From assembly GCF_026151165.2 (NCBI RefSeq), contig NZ_CP117849.1, positions 3,472,001 to 3,536,000 on the forward strand: 64,000 nucleotides of DNA. The letters are read 5' to 3'. Of this stretch, positions 25,869 to 34,932 are shown piece after piece. Source of the stretch: Cryobacterium sp. SO2 (GTDB taxonomy: Bacteria > Actinomycetota > Actinomycetes > Actinomycetales > Microbacteriaceae). The position numbers and the translations under genes are program-made. Position 1 is the first letter of the stretch, and every line of letters starts with the position of its first letter. A model generated the notes under the pieces. That model was not told where the DNA came from, made no database searches, and saw nothing but the letters and a program-made list of their open reading frames with translations.

Positions 25869-26387
25869 AGTAACCCCAATGGCTAGACGGTTGAAGGAGC
25901 GAAACTGCGACCACGATAGAAAGTGAGGGTCGCTCACCCGCCCAGAGTGCCACCGTCAGTGCCATCGCACAGTCCCCCAACCGGGGGGACAAATCGCCTC
26001 GCCACCTGGCCCCCGTTCAGGTCACAGCGCCAAAAACGCGTTTCGGGTTATGTTCACCTCGTGAGTCGCTGAGAATCTGTCACTACCGCCACATCCGTCC
26101 CACCGGCACCCGCCCCACCCGCAGCCAGCCCCATCGGCGCATTCGACCTCAGCAGCTTCGCCGCTTACCCGCTCTACCCGCACCCGCAGGCCACCCACCC
26201 AGTGGCCTGCCGCTGTACCCGTTCCATCACCCGCCCGAACCTGTAACCCGAAATGCAGGGGACCCACCGTGAATACGTCAGTGACGTGTCGGCCTATTGG
26301 TCGACCCCAAAAGTGCCAGCTGCCCCCTCCAAGCAGCGGCAATCCGCGCTACGCCTGCCCGAATCCGGCCTGGAGCGCCGGTAGCCG
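25869..26387. other. Divergent control region between the two main operons
   Basis: About 520 nt between the Gfo/Idh start (minus) and the priming transferase start (plus). Short frames occur (for example a 106-codon minus frame) but their composition looks like GC-rich noise. It contains the long GTCCCCC/GGGGGAC inverted repeat and a C/A-rich stretch (26090-26200). I could not place a confident -10/-35 pair. Both operons probably start here. Confidence 0.55.
25972..25990. promoter_or_regulatory. Candidate operator: GTCCCCC-N5-GGGGGAC inverted repeat
   Basis: Perfect 7-bp arms with spacer AACCG, 104 nt upstream of the Gfo/Idh-DUF4082 operon start. It is the strongest of four related elements in the window (6271, 25972, 42060, 45108). 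It could be a regulator site or a hairpin in the 5' leader. Confidence 0.45.
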
Positions 26388-27992
26388 ATGAGCACGCCCA
26401 AGCCCGGCCCTCCCCTGGCCGGGGCGACACCGGCCGGATACCGGGCACCGTTGCACCTGGTCAGGCCGGTGTCCACCGGCCCCGTCTCGACGGATCTGCC
26501 CCTGGCCGGTGCCGTACCCGCCGGCGCGGTCCCCGGGCTTTCGCCGGCTCCCGCCGTCACTGGGCTCTCCGGTGCGGCCTGGGCGCGGCAATATCGCATC
26601 AGGCTCACGCTGACCGACGCGGCCGTGATCGGCTCCGCCGTCACTGTGGCGTTCCTCGCTCGGTTCGCAATGGCCAACCCGATAGGCGACGCCCCGCGAA
26701 TTCCCCTCTCCTACTGGGCAGTCACCGTGATCGTCGCGGTCACCTGGATCATCACCCTTGGCACCTTCCGCACCCGAGATGCCCGCATAGTCGGGGTCGG
26801 CGCGACCGAATACAAGCTCGTCATCAACGCGAGCGCACTGGCCTTCGGGATGCTTGCCATCGCCTTCCTGCTGATGCAGGTTGACACGGCCCGCGCATAC
26901 TTCGTCTTCGCCCTCCCGCTCGGAGTGGCAGCGCTGGTTCTGGAGCGCTGGTTGTGGCGGAAGTGGCTGATCCAACAACGCCGCTACGGCCATTACCTGG
27001 CCAGGGCGATCGTCGTGGGTGGCCGGGAGGACGTTGAATACGTCGTCAGGCAGATCAACGACAAATCCGGGGCTGCCTACCAGGTTGTGGGGGCGGCTCT
27101 GGAGGGCGACAGCTCCACGAGCGTCATCGCTGCCGGGCACCGGGTTCCCGTCGTGGCTGACTTCGAGCACGTGGCCAGCGCCGCACAGTCTCTGGGGGTC
27201 GACGCCGTCATCGTCGCGGGGCACCCGAGCCTCGGAAACACCTTCATTCGGAACCTCGGCTGGGACCTGGAAAAGACGTCGGCGGAGCTGGTGCTCTCCA
27301 GCCGGTTGACCGACGTCGCCGGTCCCCGCATCCATTTCCGGCCGGTCGAGGGGCTCCCGCTCATCCACGTGGAGATCCCCCAGTACGACGGGGCCAAACA
27401 CGTGCTCAAACGTGCACTCGACATCACCCTGGGCGCCCTGGCACTGATGGCGATCAGTCCGGTGCTCCTGGTGATCGGTGTGCTGGTGAAGCTGGACAGC
27501 GCCGGTCCGGTTCTGTTCCGCCAGGAGAGGGTCGGCCGCAACGGGCGGCCGTTCCACATGCTCAAGTTCCGCTCCATGGTGCGCACAGCCGAGGACGACC
27601 TGGCCGGCCTGCTCGACCAGAACGAGGGCGCTGGAGTGCTTTTCAAGATTCGCAGCGACCCGCGCATCACCAAGGTCGGGCGGGTCCTGCGCAAGTACTC
27701 CCTCGACGAATTGCCGCAGCTGTGGAACATCGTCGTCGGCCAGATGAGCCTCGTCGGGCCACGCCCGCCGCTGCCCGCCGAGGTCAAGAACTACGAGTCT
27801 CACATGCACCGGCGGCTGTATATCAAGCCAGGCCTCACCGGCATGTGGCAGGTCAACGGGCGCTCGGACCTCAGCTGGGAGGAAAGCGTGCGGTTGGACC
27901 TCTACTACGTCGAGAACTGGTCGTTGGCCGGCGACCTCATGATCATCTGGCGGACCTTCAAAATCATCATTCGACCTCTGGGGGCGTACTGA
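26388..27992 (+). CDS. Polyprenyl glycosylphosphotransferase (priming enzyme, WbaP/CpsE type)
   Basis: 534 residues. A Pro/Ala/Gly-rich cytoplasmic leader (~60) is followed by four membrane segments between ~75 and 190 and a CoA-binding-like Rossmann region (AIVVGGREDVEYVV, VIVAGHPSL). The catalytic sugar-transferase domain runs from ~341 (KRALDITLGALALMAISPVL, FRQERVGRNGRPFHMLKFRSMV, RKYSLDELPQLWNI, SLVGPRPPLPAEV, KPGLTGMWQVNGRSDLSWEESVRLDLYYVENWS). It transfers a hexose-1-phosphate to undecaprenyl phosphate, starting repeat-unit synthesis. It is the only such enzyme in the window and opens the plus-strand operon. Confidence 0.95.
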   Translation: MSTPKPGPPLAGATPAGYRAPLHLVRPVSTGPVSTDLPLAGAVPAGAVPGLSPAPAVTGLSGAAWARQYRIRLTLTDAAVIGSAVTVAFLARFAMANPIGDAPRIPLSYWAVTVIVAVTWIITLGTFRTRDARIVGVGATEYKLVINASALAFGMLAIAFLLMQVDTARAYFVFALPLGVAALVLERWLWRKWLIQQRRYGHYLARAIVVGGREDVEYVVRQINDKSGAAYQVVGAALEGDSSTSVIAAGHRVPVVADFEHVASAAQSLGVDAVIVAGHPSLGNTFIRNLGWDLEKTSAELVLSSRLTDVAGPRIHFRPVEGLPLIHVEIPQYDGAKHVLKRALDITLGALALMAISPVLLVIGVLVKLDSAGPVLFRQERVGRNGRPFHMLKFRSMVRTAEDDLAGLLDQNEGAGVLFKIRSDPRITKVGRVLRKYSLDELPQLWNIVVGQMSLVGPRPPLPAEVKNYESHMHRRLYIKPGLTGMWQVNGRSDLSWEESVRLDLYYVENWSLAGDLMIIWRTFKIIIRPLGAY

Positions 27993-27993
27993 T

Positions 27994-29256
27994 ATGGCTG
28001 CGACGAACGACACCGAACCGAACTCCGGCGAGAGCGCACGCGCCCTGCACATCGCGATGATCGGTACCAGGGGGGTGCCGGCGGCCTACGGCGGCTTCGA
28101 GACAGCCGTTGAGGAGATCGGGCGTCGCCTGGTGGACCGCGGGCACGCCGTGACCGTCTACTGCCGATCGCAGAGCGGCACGCCCGGAGCGGTCCGGCCG
28201 CCCACCGACTATCTCGGCATGCGACTCGTGCACCTTCCGGCGCTACACATGAAGGCCCTGGAGACGCTCAGCCACACGGCGTTCTCGGTCGCGCACGTCA
28301 CCACCCGGCGCCGCCCGGATGCCGCGTTCGTCTTCAACGCCGCTAACGCGCCGTTCGTCCCATTCCTGCGTCAGCGCGGCATCCCGACGACCGTGCACGT
28401 GGACGGGCTCGAATGGAAGCGGGACAAGTGGGGCGGCACTGCGCGTCGGTACTACCGTTGGGCCGAACAGCTGTCTGTGCGGTCGGCGGATGCCCTGATC
28501 GCTGACGCGCAGGGGATCGTCGACTACTACCGCGACGAGTTCGCGATCCCCACGGAACTGATCAGCTACGGCACCCGGGTGTTGCACGACCCGCCGACCA
28601 CCCGGCTGGCCGAACTGGGCCTGGAGCCCAAGGGGTATCACCTCGTGGTCGCCAGGTTCGAACCCGAGAACCACGTCGACGTGATCATCGACGGATACCG
28701 GCGCAGCAGCGCCACTCTCCCCCTGGTGGTCGTCGGATCTGCACCCTATGCCGGAGCGTATGGCCGGAAGATAACCGCGCTGGCCGGCGATCCGCGGGTG
28801 CGGCTGCTCGGTGGCCTCTGGGACCAGGACCAGCTCGACCAGTTGTACGCCCACTCGGTGAGCTATCTGCACGGGCATTCGGTCGGCGGCACGAACCCGT
28901 CCCTCCTGCGCGCGATGGGAGCCCGTACCGCGGCGATCGCCTGGGACGTGTCGTTCAACCGTGAGGTGCTGGGCGCCTACGGCGCGTACTTCCGCGACCC
29001 GGCGACGCTCGCCTCCTTGATCGAAGACGCCGAACTCAACCCCCACCACACCGAGGAGGTCGGCGAAGCGCTTCAGCGGCGCGCGGCCGCCCTGTACAAC
29101 TGGGGCCACGTGACCGACGGTTATGAGGATCTGGCCCAGCGCCTCGTCTCCGGCCACAGCACGCAGGGCATGAGCGTCGGGCGCATCGGCCGCAGGCCGT
29201 GGAACCAGCCGGAACGGGCCCAGCGCCCCGCCACCGCGATGCGGAGTTCGCTGTGA
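27994..29256 (+). CDS. GT4-type glycosyltransferase with DUF1972 N-terminal domain
   Basis: 420 residues starting 1 nt after the priming enzyme stop. The N-terminal DUF1972 signature is IAMIGTRGVPAAYGGFETAVEEIGRRLVDRGHAVTVYCRS (~residues 13-52), then VHVDGLEWKRDKWG and ADALIADAQGIVDYY. The C-terminal domain has YHLVVARFEPENHVDVIIDG and GHSVGGTNPSLLRAMGARTAAIAWDVSFNREVLG. DUF1972 enzymes are often rhamnosyl- or galactosyltransferases acting second in repeat-unit assembly, which suits its place behind the priming gene. Confidence 0.92.
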   Translation: MAATNDTEPNSGESARALHIAMIGTRGVPAAYGGFETAVEEIGRRLVDRGHAVTVYCRSQSGTPGAVRPPTDYLGMRLVHLPALHMKALETLSHTAFSVAHVTTRRRPDAAFVFNAANAPFVPFLRQRGIPTTVHVDGLEWKRDKWGGTARRYYRWAEQLSVRSADALIADAQGIVDYYRDEFAIPTELISYGTRVLHDPPTTRLAELGLEPKGYHLVVARFEPENHVDVIIDGYRRSSATLPLVVVGSAPYAGAYGRKITALAGDPRVRLLGGLWDQDQLDQLYAHSVSYLHGHSVGGTNPSLLRAMGARTAAIAWDVSFNREVLGAYGAYFRDPATLASLIEDAELNPHHTEEVGEALQRRAAALYNWGHVTDGYEDLAQRLVSGHSTQGMSVGRIGRRPWNQPERAQRPATAMRSSL

Positions 29257-30086
29257 CCGGCACCGTCGCGGGTGCCGCCCTGGCCCCGACGGACACGCTG
29301 GCCGCGACGGTCAAGCGGCTGGCGTCTGCCCAGAAGGGCGCGGCGAGGGGCGCACCGGCCTATTCGCTCTACGTCAACCGTCCCCTGGGCCGGGTACCGG
29401 CGGCGCTCGCCTTCCGGCTGGGTTGGACGCCGAACATGGTCACCGGGCTCAGCGCACTCGCCAGCCTGGCCGGAGTGCTGGTGATCGCGCTGGTACCGCC
29501 CAGCGTGTCGATGGGGATCGCCGTCTGGCTGTTGCTGGCGGGCGGGTACGTCCTCGACTCCGCCGACGGCCAGCTGGCGAGGCTTCGCGGCGGCGGCAGC
29601 ACCAGCGGGGAATGGCTGGACCATGTCGTCGACGCATGGAAGATCTCCAGCGTGCACCTCGCCGTGCTGGTGCTGGCCTACCGGCATCTCGACCTCCCTG
29701 ATCCGGCCTGGCTGCTTGTGCCCGTGATCTTCACGATCGTGGCGGCCGTCTCGTTCTTCGCCATGATCCTGAACGACCTCCTGAAGGCCAAGCACGCCGT
29801 CGAACCGGCGCGGAACACGGCGAGCACACCGTTCCGCTCGATCCTCGGGCTGCCCACCGACTACGGCATCCTCTGCCTGTCCTTCGCCCTGCTCGGGCTC
29901 CCCGCCGTGTTCTTCGGCGTGTACACTGCCCTGTTCGCGGCGAACACCCTCTACCTGGTCCTCGCGCTGGTGAAGTGGTTCGGCGATATGCGCGCCCTGG
30001 GCGCTACACCTGCTGGAGCGCCCGGCGGCGCAGCTGCGCCACGGCATCGGTCCGATGAGTGGAGCGACCATGTCCCTGCCCGGTGA
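29253..30086 (+). CDS. CDP-alcohol phosphatidyltransferase family membrane protein
   Basis: 277 residues from GTG 29253 (GTGA overlap). The complete CDP-alcohol motif D-x2-DG-x2-AR-x8-G-x3-D-x3-D is present: DSADGQLAR, then eight residues, then GEWLDHVVD (residues ~97-122). Membrane segments flank it. The enzyme transfers a phospho-alcohol from a CDP-alcohol, with metal held by the aspartates. Inside a glycan operon it may make a phosphodiester-containing lipid or glycan precursor. The TagD-like cytidylyltransferase at 47209 could supply a CDP-polyol; the link is inference. Confidence 0.88.
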   Translation: MTGTVAGAALAPTDTLAATVKRLASAQKGAARGAPAYSLYVNRPLGRVPAALAFRLGWTPNMVTGLSALASLAGVLVIALVPPSVSMGIAVWLLLAGGYVLDSADGQLARLRGGGSTSGEWLDHVVDAWKISSVHLAVLVLAYRHLDLPDPAWLLVPVIFTIVAAVSFFAMILNDLLKAKHAVEPARNTASTPFRSILGLPTDYGILCLSFALLGLPAVFFGVYTALFAANTLYLVLALVKWFGDMRALGATPAGAPGGAAAPRHRSDEWSDHVPAR

Positions 30087-31026
30087 TCTGGGGATCGTGG
30101 TTGTCAACTACGGCTCCCCCGCGCTGCTCGAACTCAACCTGGTCGGCCTCGCCCGCGGGCTTGCCGGCGAGCGCATCGTGATCGTGGATAACTTCTCCGG
30201 CCTCGCCGACCGGGCGGCCACGACGGCGTTGTGCCAGCGGGAGGGCTGGACTCTGCTCGCGCCGGGGCTGAACCTCGGCTTCGGAGCAGGGATGAATGCC
30301 GGCGCGGGGCTGCTGATCGCGCGCGGCTGCCGTCGGCTGCTGCTACTCAACCCGGATGCGCTCATCGACGAAGCCGGGGTCCTCGCCCTGGCCGAGGGCT
30401 GCGCCGAGGATCCACAACGCATCCTTAGCCCCCGGATCGAACGCCCCGACGGTTCCCTGTGGTTCGGTGGCGGCACCGTGCAAGTCGATCGAGGACGCAC
30501 CCACACGGGAACCACCGCCGACAGCTCCGCACCGTATGGTTGGCTGAGCGGAGCGTGCCTGATGATCCACGCCTCCCTGTGGCGGTGGCTCGGCGGATTC
30601 GACGAGCGATACTTCCTCTACTGGGAGGACGTCGACCTGTCGTGGCGGTGCGTGGCGGCCGGCGGCAGCCTCGCGGTACGCGACGACGTCACCGTGGTGC
30701 ACAGCGTCGGGGGCACCCAGTCCGGCTCGGGCAAGTCCGTGCTCTACGTTTACTCCAACTGCCGGAACCGGCTCGTGTTCGCGGCTCGCCACCTCAGCCG
30801 CGGCCAGGTGGTCCGCTGGCTGGTGCTCAGCCCGGCCTATGCCCTGCGGGTGCTCCAGCGCGGGGGGCGCCGCGATCTGGCGCGCCATGCGGGGCCGCTC
30901 CTCTTGGCCGCCGCGCGCGGCACCGGAGCGGGCGCGATCCTGGCACTCCGCGCGCTCGCATCCGGGCCGCCGCGTGCCCGTCAGACGGTGACGCAGCGGC
31001 TCTACCCGGTCCGTGAGGAATCATGA
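30070..31026 (+). CDS. Family 2 glycosyltransferase
   Basis: 318 residues from ATG 30070, with GGAG 5 nt upstream; it overlaps the previous gene by 17 nt. GT-A motifs: LGIVVVNYGSPALLELNL, IVIVDNFSG, LNLGFGAGMNAGAG and LLLLNPDALID (metal site), then YGWLSGACLMIHASLW and FDERYFLYWEDVDLSWRCVAAGG. The last block is the acceptor/catalytic-base signature of rhamnosyltransferase-like GT2 enzymes. A basic C-terminal region follows. Stop and next start overlap as ATGA. Confidence 0.9.
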   Translation: MSLPGDLGIVVVNYGSPALLELNLVGLARGLAGERIVIVDNFSGLADRAATTALCQREGWTLLAPGLNLGFGAGMNAGAGLLIARGCRRLLLLNPDALIDEAGVLALAEGCAEDPQRILSPRIERPDGSLWFGGGTVQVDRGRTHTGTTADSSAPYGWLSGACLMIHASLWRWLGGFDERYFLYWEDVDLSWRCVAAGGSLAVRDDVTVVHSVGGTQSGSGKSVLYVYSNCRNRLVFAARHLSRGQVVRWLVLSPAYALRVLQRGGRRDLARHAGPLLLAAARGTGAGAILALRALASGPPRARQTVTQRLYPVREES

Positions 31027-32264
31027 CCGTGACCACCGGCGTGGGCAGCGCCGTACTGATTGCACACCCCGGCGCCGAGCTCTACGGCTCCGACCTGGTG
31101 TTGCTCGAGACGGTATCAGCGCTGGTCGGCTCCGGGACACAGGTCACTGTCGCGCTTCCCACACTTGGGCCGCTGGTCGGGGAACTGACCAGTCGTGGCG
31201 CCCACATCGAGCTCTGCCCCACGCCGGTGTTGCGCAAGAGCATCCTGCGACCCGTCGGCGCCCTGCGCTTCCTGCGGGACGCTCTGCGCGGCATGGCCGC
31301 CGGGATCCGGCTGCTCCGGCGGGTGCACCCCGCCGTTCTCTACGTGAACACGGTCACGCTCCCGCTCTGGGTGCTGCTCGGCCGAGCCGCCCGGATTCCG
31401 GTGATCATCCATGTGCACGAGGCCGAGCGCAGTGCCTCCGGGGTGGTGCGCCGGGCGTTGGCCGCCCCGCTGCTGCTCTGCGACACCGTCGTCTCCAACA
31501 GCCAGTACTGCATCGACGTCCTGTGCGAGTCCTATCCGCGGCTACGGGAGCGGGCCAGGGTGGTGCGGAACCCGATCGGCTGGCCCGGCCAGACCGTGAA
31601 CGCGCGCTCCGAGCTCGTCGGCCGGTTGCAGCTGCTGTACGTGGGACGGCTCTCCGAGCGCAAGGGCGTCGATACCGCGGTGCTGGCCCTGTCCGCGTAC
31701 CGCTCGACGGGCCATGACGCCGAGCTGCATCTGGTGGGAGACATCTTTCCCGGCTACGAGTGGTATTTGGACCGGCTGCGCGAGTTGGTGCGCACCGAGG
31801 GGCTGAGCGACCGGGTGCACTTCCACGGCTACCAGCGCGATGTCTGGCCGTTCCTGGCCCAGAGCGACATCGTGCTGGTGCCTTCCGTGCTCGAGGAGGG
31901 GTTCGGCAACACGGCCGTTGAGGGCGCCCTGGCCGCTCGGCCGGTGGTGGTGAGCGACACGTCTGGGCTGCGCGAGGCCTCGGCGGGGTTCGCCTCCGCG
32001 GTACGGGTGCCCCCCGGTGCCTCCGCCGCCGTGGCGAGTGCCCTGGGGCAGATCGTCGCCGATTGGCCGCACTATCGGCTGGCGGCCGGCACCGACCAGT
32101 TCCTCGCTCGCGACCGCCACGGCCTGGCCGGGTACCGGTCCAGTATCAGGGACACCGTGCTCGCCGCGGGTCGCTCCCCCGCCCAGGTCGCACGCCCGGC
32201 CGCTGCCGCCTCCGGCAGGCCCGAGCCTGGCCGCACCGGGCACGGCAGAGCCGCCCACGGCTGA
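31023..32264 (+). CDS. GT4 family glycosyltransferase
   Basis: 413 residues, ATGA overlap with the previous gene. The N-terminal domain has LIAHPGAELYGSDLVLLETVSALV and VIIHVHEAERSASGVVRRAL. The C-terminal donor domain has LLYVGRLSERKGVDTAVLAL, AELHLVGDIFPGYEWYLDRL, VHFHGYQRDVWPFLAQSDIVLVPSVLEEGFGNTAVEGALAARPVVVSDTSG, the classic E-x7-E region. The Ala/Pro/Arg-rich C-terminal 40 residues look unstructured. Cytoplasmic repeat-unit assembly; specificity unknown. Confidence 0.92.
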   Translation: MTVTTGVGSAVLIAHPGAELYGSDLVLLETVSALVGSGTQVTVALPTLGPLVGELTSRGAHIELCPTPVLRKSILRPVGALRFLRDALRGMAAGIRLLRRVHPAVLYVNTVTLPLWVLLGRAARIPVIIHVHEAERSASGVVRRALAAPLLLCDTVVSNSQYCIDVLCESYPRLRERARVVRNPIGWPGQTVNARSELVGRLQLLYVGRLSERKGVDTAVLALSAYRSTGHDAELHLVGDIFPGYEWYLDRLRELVRTEGLSDRVHFHGYQRDVWPFLAQSDIVLVPSVLEEGFGNTAVEGALAARPVVVSDTSGLREASAGFASAVRVPPGASAAVASALGQIVADWPHYRLAAGTDQFLARDRHGLAGYRSSIRDTVLAAGRSPAQVARPAAAASGRPEPGRTGHGRAAHG

Positions 32265-32344
32265 ACCACCCGGCCGAGCAGGGCCAGGCCGGGAACCAAC
32301 CATCGATCACACGCCGACACCGGCGAAACAAAGGGGACAACATC

Positions 32345-33805
32345 ATGGAACCGGTCGAATATCTGAGGTCGATCGCGCGGAGATGGCTGGTTGTCATTCT
32401 GCTCGGGGCGCTGGGAGCCGGAGCCGGTCTCGCCTACGCCACGTCGCTGCCCCTCCTGTACCGGGCCACCAGCAGCGTCTTCGTCTCGAGCCCGCGCGGC
32501 GAGACCACGAGCGAGCTGGTGCAGGGCTTCACCTTCACCGAGAAACTCGTGCAGTCGTACGCGCAGTTGGCGACGATGCCCGCAGTACTCCAGCCGGTGA
32601 TCGACGATCTGCAACTGGACACGACTCCGTCGGCCCTCGCGTCGAGTGTCTCGGCTTCGACGCCGCTGGACACTGTGATCATCGAGGTCACCGTGGTCAA
32701 CAGGTCATCGGAGCAGTCGGCACGGATTGCGAACGCCATCACCAGATCCCTCGCCACGACGGGGCAGGACCTGGCGCCGGAGGGACCGGCCGGCACACCA
32801 TCCATCACGCTCGAGACGGTCTCCACCGCCCAGCCTCCCTCCCGTCCGTTCTCACCCAACACGACGCTCATCGTCATCACCGGCCTTCTGGTCGGGCTCG
32901 GGCTGGGTGTGGCCTACGCGGTTTTGCGGGACATGCTCGACACCAGGGTGCGCGACGAGAAAGACCTCGAGCGTGTCACCGACGCTCCGCTCCTGGGCAA
33001 GGTCGGCCAGAAGGGCCGGAAGGACCCCGCCGGCATCGCCATGCGGGTCATGCCGCGGAGCACCATCGCCGAGGCATACCGGCGCATCCAGGCGAACCTG
33101 GAATTCATCGACGTCGATCACCGACCGCGCACCATCGTGGTCACGTCGGCCGTCACGAGGGACGGCAAGTCGACCACCTCCGTCAACCTGGCCCTCGCCC
33201 TTGCGGAGCGCTCCTCCCGGGTGCTCCTGATCGACGCCGACCTGCGGCGCCCGAGCATCGCCGACATCTGCGGGGTAGAGGGCGATGTCGGCCTCACCAC
33301 GGTTCTCGTCGGCGCGATCTCCCCCGAGGAGGCGATCGTGCCCTGCGGCGACAGCCTCTCGGTGCTGTCGGCGGGGGCCCTGCCGCCCAATCCTGGCCAG
33401 CTGCTCGGCTCAGAGGCCATGCGCACCCTGTTGGGAACGTTGTCGGCGCGCTTCGATTACATAGTGATCGATTCACCGCCGTTGCTCTCCGCCACGGATG
33501 CCCTGGGGCTCTCCCACCTGGCCGACGGCGCCATCGTCGTCGCGCGCTATCGTGCCACGAGACGCGCCCAGCTGAAGGACACCATCGAGTCGTTGGAGAA
33601 CGTCAACGCCCGCGTCCTCGGTATCGTGCTGAACTTCGTCAAGGAGCGTAAGACGCCCGCGTATTACGGGATGGAAAACGTGCCGGCGGCCGATCCGGCG
33701 ACTCCGGCGACTCCGGCAGCCGAGGCCGATCAGGTGCCGACCGCACCGGCCATCCCGAACGGGCGTCGGGCCGCGAAGGTCACCGAGAAGACCCGGTCCA
33801 GGTGA
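32345..33805 (+). CDS. Wzc-like polysaccharide co-polymerase and tyrosine autokinase
   Basis: 486 residues from ATG 32345 behind AAAGGGGAC. The N-terminal Wzz domain has TM1 at ~14-33 (WLVVILLGALGAGAGLAYA) and TM2 at ~177-199. The BY-kinase domain follows: Walker A TSAVTRDGKSTTS with Lys275, Walker A' LLIDADLRRPS with Asp297/Asp299, and Walker B YIVIDSPPLL with Asp376. The C-terminal tail is short and Ala/Pro-rich, with only the YY of AYYGMENV as a candidate phosphotyrosine cluster. It is expected to set chain length and export through cycles of phosphorylation. I see no tyrosine phosphatase gene in the window. Confidence 0.93.
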   Translation: MEPVEYLRSIARRWLVVILLGALGAGAGLAYATSLPLLYRATSSVFVSSPRGETTSELVQGFTFTEKLVQSYAQLATMPAVLQPVIDDLQLDTTPSALASSVSASTPLDTVIIEVTVVNRSSEQSARIANAITRSLATTGQDLAPEGPAGTPSITLETVSTAQPPSRPFSPNTTLIVITGLLVGLGLGVAYAVLRDMLDTRVRDEKDLERVTDAPLLGKVGQKGRKDPAGIAMRVMPRSTIAEAYRRIQANLEFIDVDHRPRTIVVTSAVTRDGKSTTSVNLALALAERSSRVLLIDADLRRPSIADICGVEGDVGLTTVLVGAISPEEAIVPCGDSLSVLSAGALPPNPGQLLGSEAMRTLLGTLSARFDYIVIDSPPLLSATDALGLSHLADGAIVVARYRATRRAQLKDTIESLENVNARVLGIVLNFVKERKTPAYYGMENVPAADPATPATPAAEADQVPTAPAIPNGRRAAKVTEKTRSR

Positions 33806-34932
33806 TGCGCGTCCTGCAGTCGTTCCCGACCGGCCGTGCCACCACCAACCCCTATCTGGTGCAGCTGGCCGACCAGCTGAGCCCGGATCCGCAGGTTCTC
33901 GGGTTCAACTGGCGGCGGGCGCTGGCCGAGCGCTACGACGTGTTCCACGCGCACTGGCCGGAGGCCCTGTTGCACGGCACGACGGCGACGCGCAGCTTCG
34001 CCAGGCGCCTCCTGTTCCGCGCCCTGCTGCTGCGGCTGTGGCTACACCGGAATCGCACGGCAGTGGTGCGCACCGTGCACAATGTGCGCAGCCACGAGGC
34101 CGGCAGCCGGGCCGAACGCGCATTGCTGGCCCGGTTCGACCGCCGCACCACACTGTGGATTCGGCTCAATCCGACGACAGACGTCCCCTCCGACTCTCCT
34201 GTCCGCACCATCGCGCACGGCGACTACCGTAGTTGGTTCCAGTCGGTGCCCTTCGAGCCTCCAGTTCCGGGGCGGGTGGTGTACTTCGGACTGATCCGCC
34301 CGTACAAGGGTGTTCCCGATCTGATCGAGACGTTCTCCGCCCTTCCTGCCGGCCCGGACGGTGAGCCACTGTCCCTCCGGGTGGTCGGCCGCCCCACCAC
34401 GGCAGACATCGGCGCCGAGGTGCTTTTGGCCGCCCTAGCCGACGACCGGGTCTCGGTGTCCCTGGGTCACGCGTCCGACATCGAGCTGGCCAGGGACGTG
34501 ACCCAGGCCGAGTTGGTCGCCCTGCCGTATCGCGAGATGCACAACTCGGGCGCCGCGGTGCTCGCGCTTTCCCTGGGGCGACCGATCCTGGTGCCGTCGA
34601 ACCCGGTCACCGAGGCACTCAAGGCCGAGGTCGGTCGCGGCTGGGTCTTCACCTACCGGGGCGTGCTCACTGCAGCGCTCCTGGGCGGAGCATTGGAGCG
34701 GTGCCGGGCCGAACACCCGACAGGTTCCCCCACCCGCCCTGATCTCTCCGGCCGGGCCTGGTCCGTCATCGCCGAGCAGCACCGGGAGGCGTATGCCGCG
34801 GCGCTGTCCCAGGTGCGTGGGAACGCCGGCCCGTCAGGTCGCGTCGCCGAACAGCCACTCGTCGGCGGCGAGACGTCCATCGACGGGCGGCAGATCGTGG
34901 AGCACAGCAGACTGCGAACGGTCCGCCCGTAG
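33805..34932 (+). CDS. GT-B glycosyltransferase (GumK-like)
   Basis: 375 residues from ATG 33805, sharing one base with the preceding stop (TGATG); a GTG one codon earlier is possible. The N-terminal domain has VLQSFPTGRATTNPYLVQLAD, YDVFHAHWPEALLHG and VRTVHNVRSHE. The C-terminal domain has VYFGLIRPYKGVPDLIETF, LRVVGRP, and LVALPYREMHNSGAAVLALSLGRPILVP. Its last 99 nt overlap the 3' end of the convergent glycosyltransferase; the final ~33 residues (after ALSQV) lie beyond the recognisable domain and look like read-through sequence. Confidence 0.88.
   Translation: MRVLQSFPTGRATTNPYLVQLADQLSPDPQVLGFNWRRALAERYDVFHAHWPEALLHGTTATRSFARRLLFRALLLRLWLHRNRTAVVRTVHNVRSHEAGSRAERALLARFDRRTTLWIRLNPTTDVPSDSPVRTIAHGDYRSWFQSVPFEPPVPGRVVYFGLIRPYKGVPDLIETFSALPAGPDGEPLSLRVVGRPTTADIGAEVLLAALADDRVSVSLGHASDIELARDVTQAELVALPYREMHNSGAAVLALSLGRPILVPSNPVTEALKAEVGRGWVFTYRGVLTAALLGGALERCRAEHPTGSPTRPDLSGRAWSVIAEQHREAYAAALSQVRGNAGPSGRVAEQPLVGGETSIDGRQIVEHSRLRTVRP

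Noticed and set aside
26022..26342. 106-codon minus-strand frame in the divergent control region
   Set aside because: Gly/Trp/Arg-rich, no ribosome site or motif; overlaps a likely promoter region.
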